A stretch of DNA of 12,737 bases, taken from the NCBI GenBank assembly GCA_050260355.1, contig JBLNBZ010000101.1, positions 1-12,737 of the forward strand, read 5' to 3'. A program made the position numbers and the translations under genes. Every line of letters begins with the position of its first letter. The first letter of the stretch is position 1. Shown here in pieces: positions 6,913-12,737 of the stretch. This stretch comes from CADEFX01 sp050260355 (GTDB lineage: Bacteria > Pseudomonadota > Alphaproteobacteria > Rhizobiales > Hyphomicrobiaceae). The notes under the pieces were generated by a model. It was not told where the DNA came from. It ran no database searches and worked only from the letters and a program-made list of their open reading frames with translations.

Positions 6913-7470
6913 TCAGCGGCGCGGCCGACGACGGTACGTCACGTCGTCATCCGGCGGTGCCGCCTCCGCCGCCGGCTGCCCCTTCGCCGAAGGCGCGCCC
7001 TTCTGCGGGCCGGCAATCGCTCGCAAGGGCTGCGTGCATTCGGTGAGCCAGACGTCGAACACCGGGTGCTCGACGGCATTGAGTCCCGGGCTGTCGGCGA
7101 ACATCCAGCCCGTGAAAATGCGTTTCTCCTTGCCGTCGAGCTGCATCTCGTCGACCTCGACAAACGCCGTGGTCTTGGGCGGCTCGGTGGGAGGGCGCGA
7201 GTGACACGCCCGCGGCGTCACCTTGAGCGCGCCGAAACGCACGCTCTCGTTGAGCTTGGCCTCGAGCTTGGAGATCCGCGCGGTCACCTTGTCGAGTGCG
7301 GCGAACACGGCGACGCCGTTCTCGATGCGCTGCGCCGCGGCCGGCGTGGCCCAACCGGCGCCAAGCAGCGCAGCAACAACCAGCGGAGAGCCTACAAAGC
7401 TCAGCCTGCCTCGCCGGGGGACGCCGGTGCGCCTCGGAGGGGGCAGTCCTTTGTCGATTTTCCCGCGCAC
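6913..7470 (-). CDS. exported DUF2155 family protein
   Basis: From the GTG at 7470 the product has 185 residues. An Arg-rich n-region, a hydrophobic LVVAALLGAG core and PAAA-QR at 46/47 make a credible signal peptide. The DUF2155 core runs from RIENGVAVFAALDKVT to about residue 145: FGALKVTPRACHSRPPTEPP carries C89, FVEVDEM and FTGWMFADSPGLNAVEHPVFDVWLTEC follow, with C145. The two cysteines could form a disulphide in the periplasm. The tail (about 146-185) is Pro/Ala-rich then basic, ending YRRRPRR. The family is widespread in alphaproteobacteria and has no established function that I know of. The frame stays open to a TTG at 7554 (213 residues), but that adds 28 residues before an already long n-region. 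It is convergent with aat (12 bp between stop codons) and lies downstream of NDUFA12 on the same strand. Confidence 0.85.
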   Translation of the reverse strand: MRGKIDKGLPPPRRTGVPRRGRLSFVGSPLVVAALLGAGWATPAAAQRIENGVAVFAALDKVTARISKLEAKLNESVRFGALKVTPRACHSRPPTEPPKTTAFVEVDEMQLDGKEKRIFTGWMFADSPGLNAVEHPVFDVWLTECTQPLRAIAGPQKGAPSAKGQPAAEAAPPDDDVTYRRRPRR

Positions 7471-7565
7471 CTTGACCCGCGTTTCCCGCAACCATGTCCG
7501 GCGGTCATCCTGCCTGCGGAGGACTCCGGTCGTTGACCGAGGCAGTGAACCCAAATGTTGGCGCC

Positions 7566-7591
7566 AGCATGGAAGCCCGCACAGCCATGCT
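7566..7591 (-). repeat. hairpin between NDUFA12 and DUF2155 genes
   Basis: AGCATGG (7566-7572) and CCATGCT (7585-7591) are perfect 7-bp inverted arms around a 12-nt loop, 15 bases downstream of the NDUFA12 stop on the minus strand. No T-run follows, so it is not a clear terminator. The remaining 135-bp gap holds nothing else I can name. Confidence 0.35.
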
Positions 7592-7605
7592 CGCGCGCCC
7601 CCGGC

Positions 7606-8004
7606 TTATTCCGGTGTCCAGGGCTTGTAGTCGTCGGCCGCCCTGGGCTTGGCGCCCTTGCCGATGATCGAGCCGGGCGGACGCCAAGCCTCGGGCGTGC
7701 CCGTCATGTTCTCGCGATGCGGCTTTTGCCACGGGCGCGGTGAATAGTTGTCCTCGGTGGGCGTCGTGTCGACCGTGTAATGCAGCCAGCCGTGCCAGTC
7801 CGGCGGCACCTTGGAGGCTTCCGCCTCGTTCGCGTAGATCACCCAGCGGCGCGGCACTCCCAGGGGACCCACGCCTTTCGTCTGCACGTAGTAGCGGTTG
7901 CCTTCGGCATCGGTGCCGACAAGGCGGCCGCGCAGCGCCGTGTAGATGCGGTTGGACCAGGTGTTGCCGCCCCACCAGCTGAAGATCTCAGTCAGAACGC
8001 TCAT
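7606..8004 (-). CDS. NADH:ubiquinone oxidoreductase accessory subunit, NDUFA12 (B17.2) family
   Basis: The 132-residue protein begins at the ATG 8004-8002 and ends at TAA 7608-7606. It matches the bacterial homologue of mitochondrial complex I subunit NDUFA12/B17.2, an accessory subunit retained by alphaproteobacteria such as Paracoccus. Diagnostic segments seen: SWWGGNTWSNRIYTALRG near the N-terminus, GNRYYVQT, RRWVIYANEAEASKVPPDWHGWLHYTVD (central and most conserved), and PHRENMTGTPEAWRPPGS towards the C-terminus. There is no signal peptide or membrane segment, in keeping with a matrix/cytoplasm-side peripheral subunit. The core nuo genes are not in the window; this stand-alone location beside DUF2155 is usual in the group. 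No convincing promoter or ribosome binding site was seen upstream. Confidence 0.94.
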   Translation of the reverse strand: MSVLTEIFSWWGGNTWSNRIYTALRGRLVGTDAEGNRYYVQTKGVGPLGVPRRWVIYANEAEASKVPPDWHGWLHYTVDTTPTEDNYSPRPWQKPHRENMTGTPEAWRPPGSIIGKGAKPRAADDYKPWTPE

Positions 8005-8181
8005 GCCGCCGTCTTACCCGCGTGGGATGTTGCCCGAGTCGTGGCCTGCATATGGCATTCGCCGCGCGGCGGTGTCCAGACAGCTTTGCGCGGCAGATCG
8101 GCCACAGCTGCAGGCAAGGAATCGGAGCATAGTCTGATTTGCCGGCGGCTATGAGGGCCTCGGATTGGGCGTCAACGCCGC

Positions 8182-8202
8182 AAAAAGCCCGTTTTCTCGG
8201 GC
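8182..8202 (-). terminator. orphan minus-strand intrinsic terminator-like hairpin
   Basis: Read on the minus strand, GCCCG, the loop AGAAAA and CGGGC form a 5-bp GC stem (8202-8187), followed at once by TTTTT (8186-8182). G-U and A-U pairs can lengthen the stem. Farther out, CGCCG and CGGCG flank the element and could pair. No minus-strand gene lies upstream of it up to nrdJ, so what it would terminate is unknown. Confidence 0.5.
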
Positions 8203-8507
8203 CCTCGGCGCCCCTCATCCACCGATTGCCCACAATCTCACGCGCATCTACATCTAGTAGGTCAGTACGATCTACACCCACAAGCCCTCGTGGACGATTG
8301 CCGCGAATCGTCATAGTTTGGTCGTCATTGGGGCACGGCAGTCCGCCGTTCGCCTCATCATCGAAATGCAAGTTGAGCCCAGGGCTCTTTCACAGGGTCC
8401 GGGGGTGCTGCGGGCGGGGCACAAGTAGAAGAGCCTTGGGTCCCGGCGCAGTCGTGCCGCGTATGCGTGGCTAGAGCGTGCTCATGTCGAGTGGACTGCG
8501 GCTGATT

Positions 8508-8532
8508 CCCTCGCCCGCTTGCGGGGGGAGGG
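8508..8532. repeat. imperfect palindrome, dispersed-repeat type
   Basis: CCCTCGCCCGC (8508-8518) faces GCGGGGGGAGGG (8521-8532) with one mismatch and one bulge. The wording, C-rich arm, CGCTTGCG centre and G-rich arm, is of the kind I know as a frequent intergenic palindrome in Hyphomicrobiales genomes. A related element lies at 12658-12681. Confidence 0.45.
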
Positions 8533-8680
8533 AGAGGTGCGGCGTTCTCCGTCTGACCTGAGGGCCTAGCTTCATTTGGCGAGCAGAACCGGCGTCCGCT
8601 GTTCTCGGCGGGGGTCAGAGGGAAATCTTGCGCTCTCTTGTTTCGCGTGGGCGCCATAGAAAAACACGCGGGGCAAGAAG

Positions 8681-12439
<3,759 letters not shown>

Positions 12440-12470
12440 GGGGTTTGGTTGCGGGTCGCGTGGTTTTTCT

Positions 12471-12502
12471 CAACCCCTCCTTCGCGGAGGGGTTGTCGTT
12501 TT
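12471..12502 (+). terminator. intrinsic terminator of nrdJ
   Basis: CAACCCCTCC (12471-12480) and GGAGGGGTTG (12486-12495) form a perfect 10-bp stem with the loop TTCGC, followed by TCGTTTT. It begins 32 bases after the nrdJ stop codon and fits Rho-independent termination. Confidence 0.85.
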
Positions 12503-12737
12503 GACAGCCGGCCTCGGGCGCCTTCTCCCCGCGGTGCGCGGATGCCGTCATGCAGAGCAAATGGAAGCGCATCTGGATCCCGGCCCATTTCCGCATGCGC
12601 TGTCTAAAGTACAGTGCCGCAATGACGCGGAAGCCGCCCACACGCGCCGGACAGTCCCTTCTCCCCACCTGTGGGTAGAAGGTTAGGATGAGGGGCAGAC
12701 ACGAGCTCGGATTATGCCGCGAACGACCGAGGACATT
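12503..12737. other. non-coding tail of the window
   Basis: Beyond the nrdJ terminator I see no gene with family motifs. An ATG at 12714 opens an 8-codon frame (MPRTTEDI) to the window edge that could be the start of the next gene, but nothing supports it. A palindromic element occupies 12658-12681. Confidence 0.5.
12658..12681. repeat. palindromic dispersed-repeat element
   Basis: CTTCTCCCCAC (12658-12668) and GTGGGTAGAAG (12671-12681) are inverted arms matching at 10 of 11 positions around a 2-nt centre. They are followed by GTTAGGATGAGGGG, a tail that often accompanies this repeat type in Hyphomicrobiales intergenic regions, from memory. It resembles the element at 8508-8532 in layout, though the two differ in sequence. 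Confidence 0.5.

Larger units (their letters stand above)
8005..8680. other. 676-bp intergenic gap before nrdJ, no supportable gene
   Basis: Frames here are short, lack family motifs and use codons less G+C-biased than the neighbouring genes, so I call no protein. Contents seen: the minus-strand terminator-like hairpin at 8182-8202; two direct copies of ATCTACA 24 bp apart (8246-8252, 8270-8276); and an imperfect palindrome at 8508-8532. No tRNA T-loop signature, no recognisable cobalamin riboswitch (no B12-box-like segment) and no NrdR-box palindrome were found. I could not place a convincing nrdJ promoter; TTGCGC at 8628 and CATAGA at 8655 are 21 bp apart, too far. Confidence 0.6.

Noticed and set aside
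7988..8371. 127-codon minus-strand frame in the gap before nrdJ
   Set aside because: TTG start, runs through a terminator-like hairpin and into the NDUFA12 start, with no family likeness.
8005..8680. Possible cobalamin riboswitch upstream of the B12-dependent reductase
   Set aside because: No B12-box-like segment or conserved core was found by eye; a covariance-model search would be decisive.
12714..12737. ATG-initiated frame at the window edge (MPRTTEDI)
   Set aside because: Only eight codons are visible with no ribosome binding site or family evidence.

Overview
The window is a high-G+C stretch that reads as the chromosome of an alphaproteobacterium, most likely of the Hyphomicrobiales (Rhodoplanes/Hyphomicrobium/Bradyrhizobium-like). 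The evidence is the gene set and order: BepA-like protease, ScsC-like DsbA, aroQ, accB, accC, aat, then convergent DUF2155 and NDUFA12 genes. Other pointers are a very long alphaproteobacterial-type B12-dependent ribonucleotide reductase and two imperfect palindromes of a kind scattered in such genomes. The order or family is inferred; no rRNA or other phylogenetic marker is present.

Layout. Positions 1-933 (minus) hold the N-terminal 311 residues of a PLP-dependent class I/II aminotransferase whose 3' end lies outside the window. About 290 bp with divergent promoter-like sequences separate it from a rightward run of six genes: an exported M48 metalloprotease with a TPR-like tail (1226-2635), a DsbA/ScsC-like thiol oxidoreductase (2688-3575), type II 3-dehydroquinase aroQ (3726-4193), the biotin carrier protein accB (4225-4713), biotin carboxylase accC (4833-6185) and leucyl/phenylalanyl-tRNA-protein transferase aat (about 6220-6900). 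Two minus-strand genes converge on aat with only 12 bp between stop codons: a secreted DUF2155 protein (6913-7470) and the complex I accessory subunit NDUFA12 (7606-8004). A 676-bp gap without a supportable gene precedes nrdJ (8681-12439, 1252 aa), which is followed by a good intrinsic terminator and about 230 bp of non-coding sequence.

How the genes relate. AccB and AccC form the biotin carrier and carboxylase half of acetyl-CoA carboxylase; aroQ supplies the shikimate pathway; aat acts in N-end-rule degradation. The protease, DsbA-like protein and DUF2155 protein are predicted to act in the envelope. NDUFA12 belongs to respiratory complex I, and nrdJ makes deoxynucleotides with adenosylcobalamin. 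This is a housekeeping region. I see no phage, transposase, CRISPR, toxin-antitoxin, defence or biosynthetic cluster, and no clearly new multi-gene system.

The most interesting signals are non-coding or at gene boundaries: a two-tier inverted repeat built from GGTGAG/CTCACC words between accB and accC; an apparent CTG start of aat; an orphan minus-strand terminator-like hairpin in the gap before nrdJ; and a C-terminal CxxC on the DsbA-like protein.
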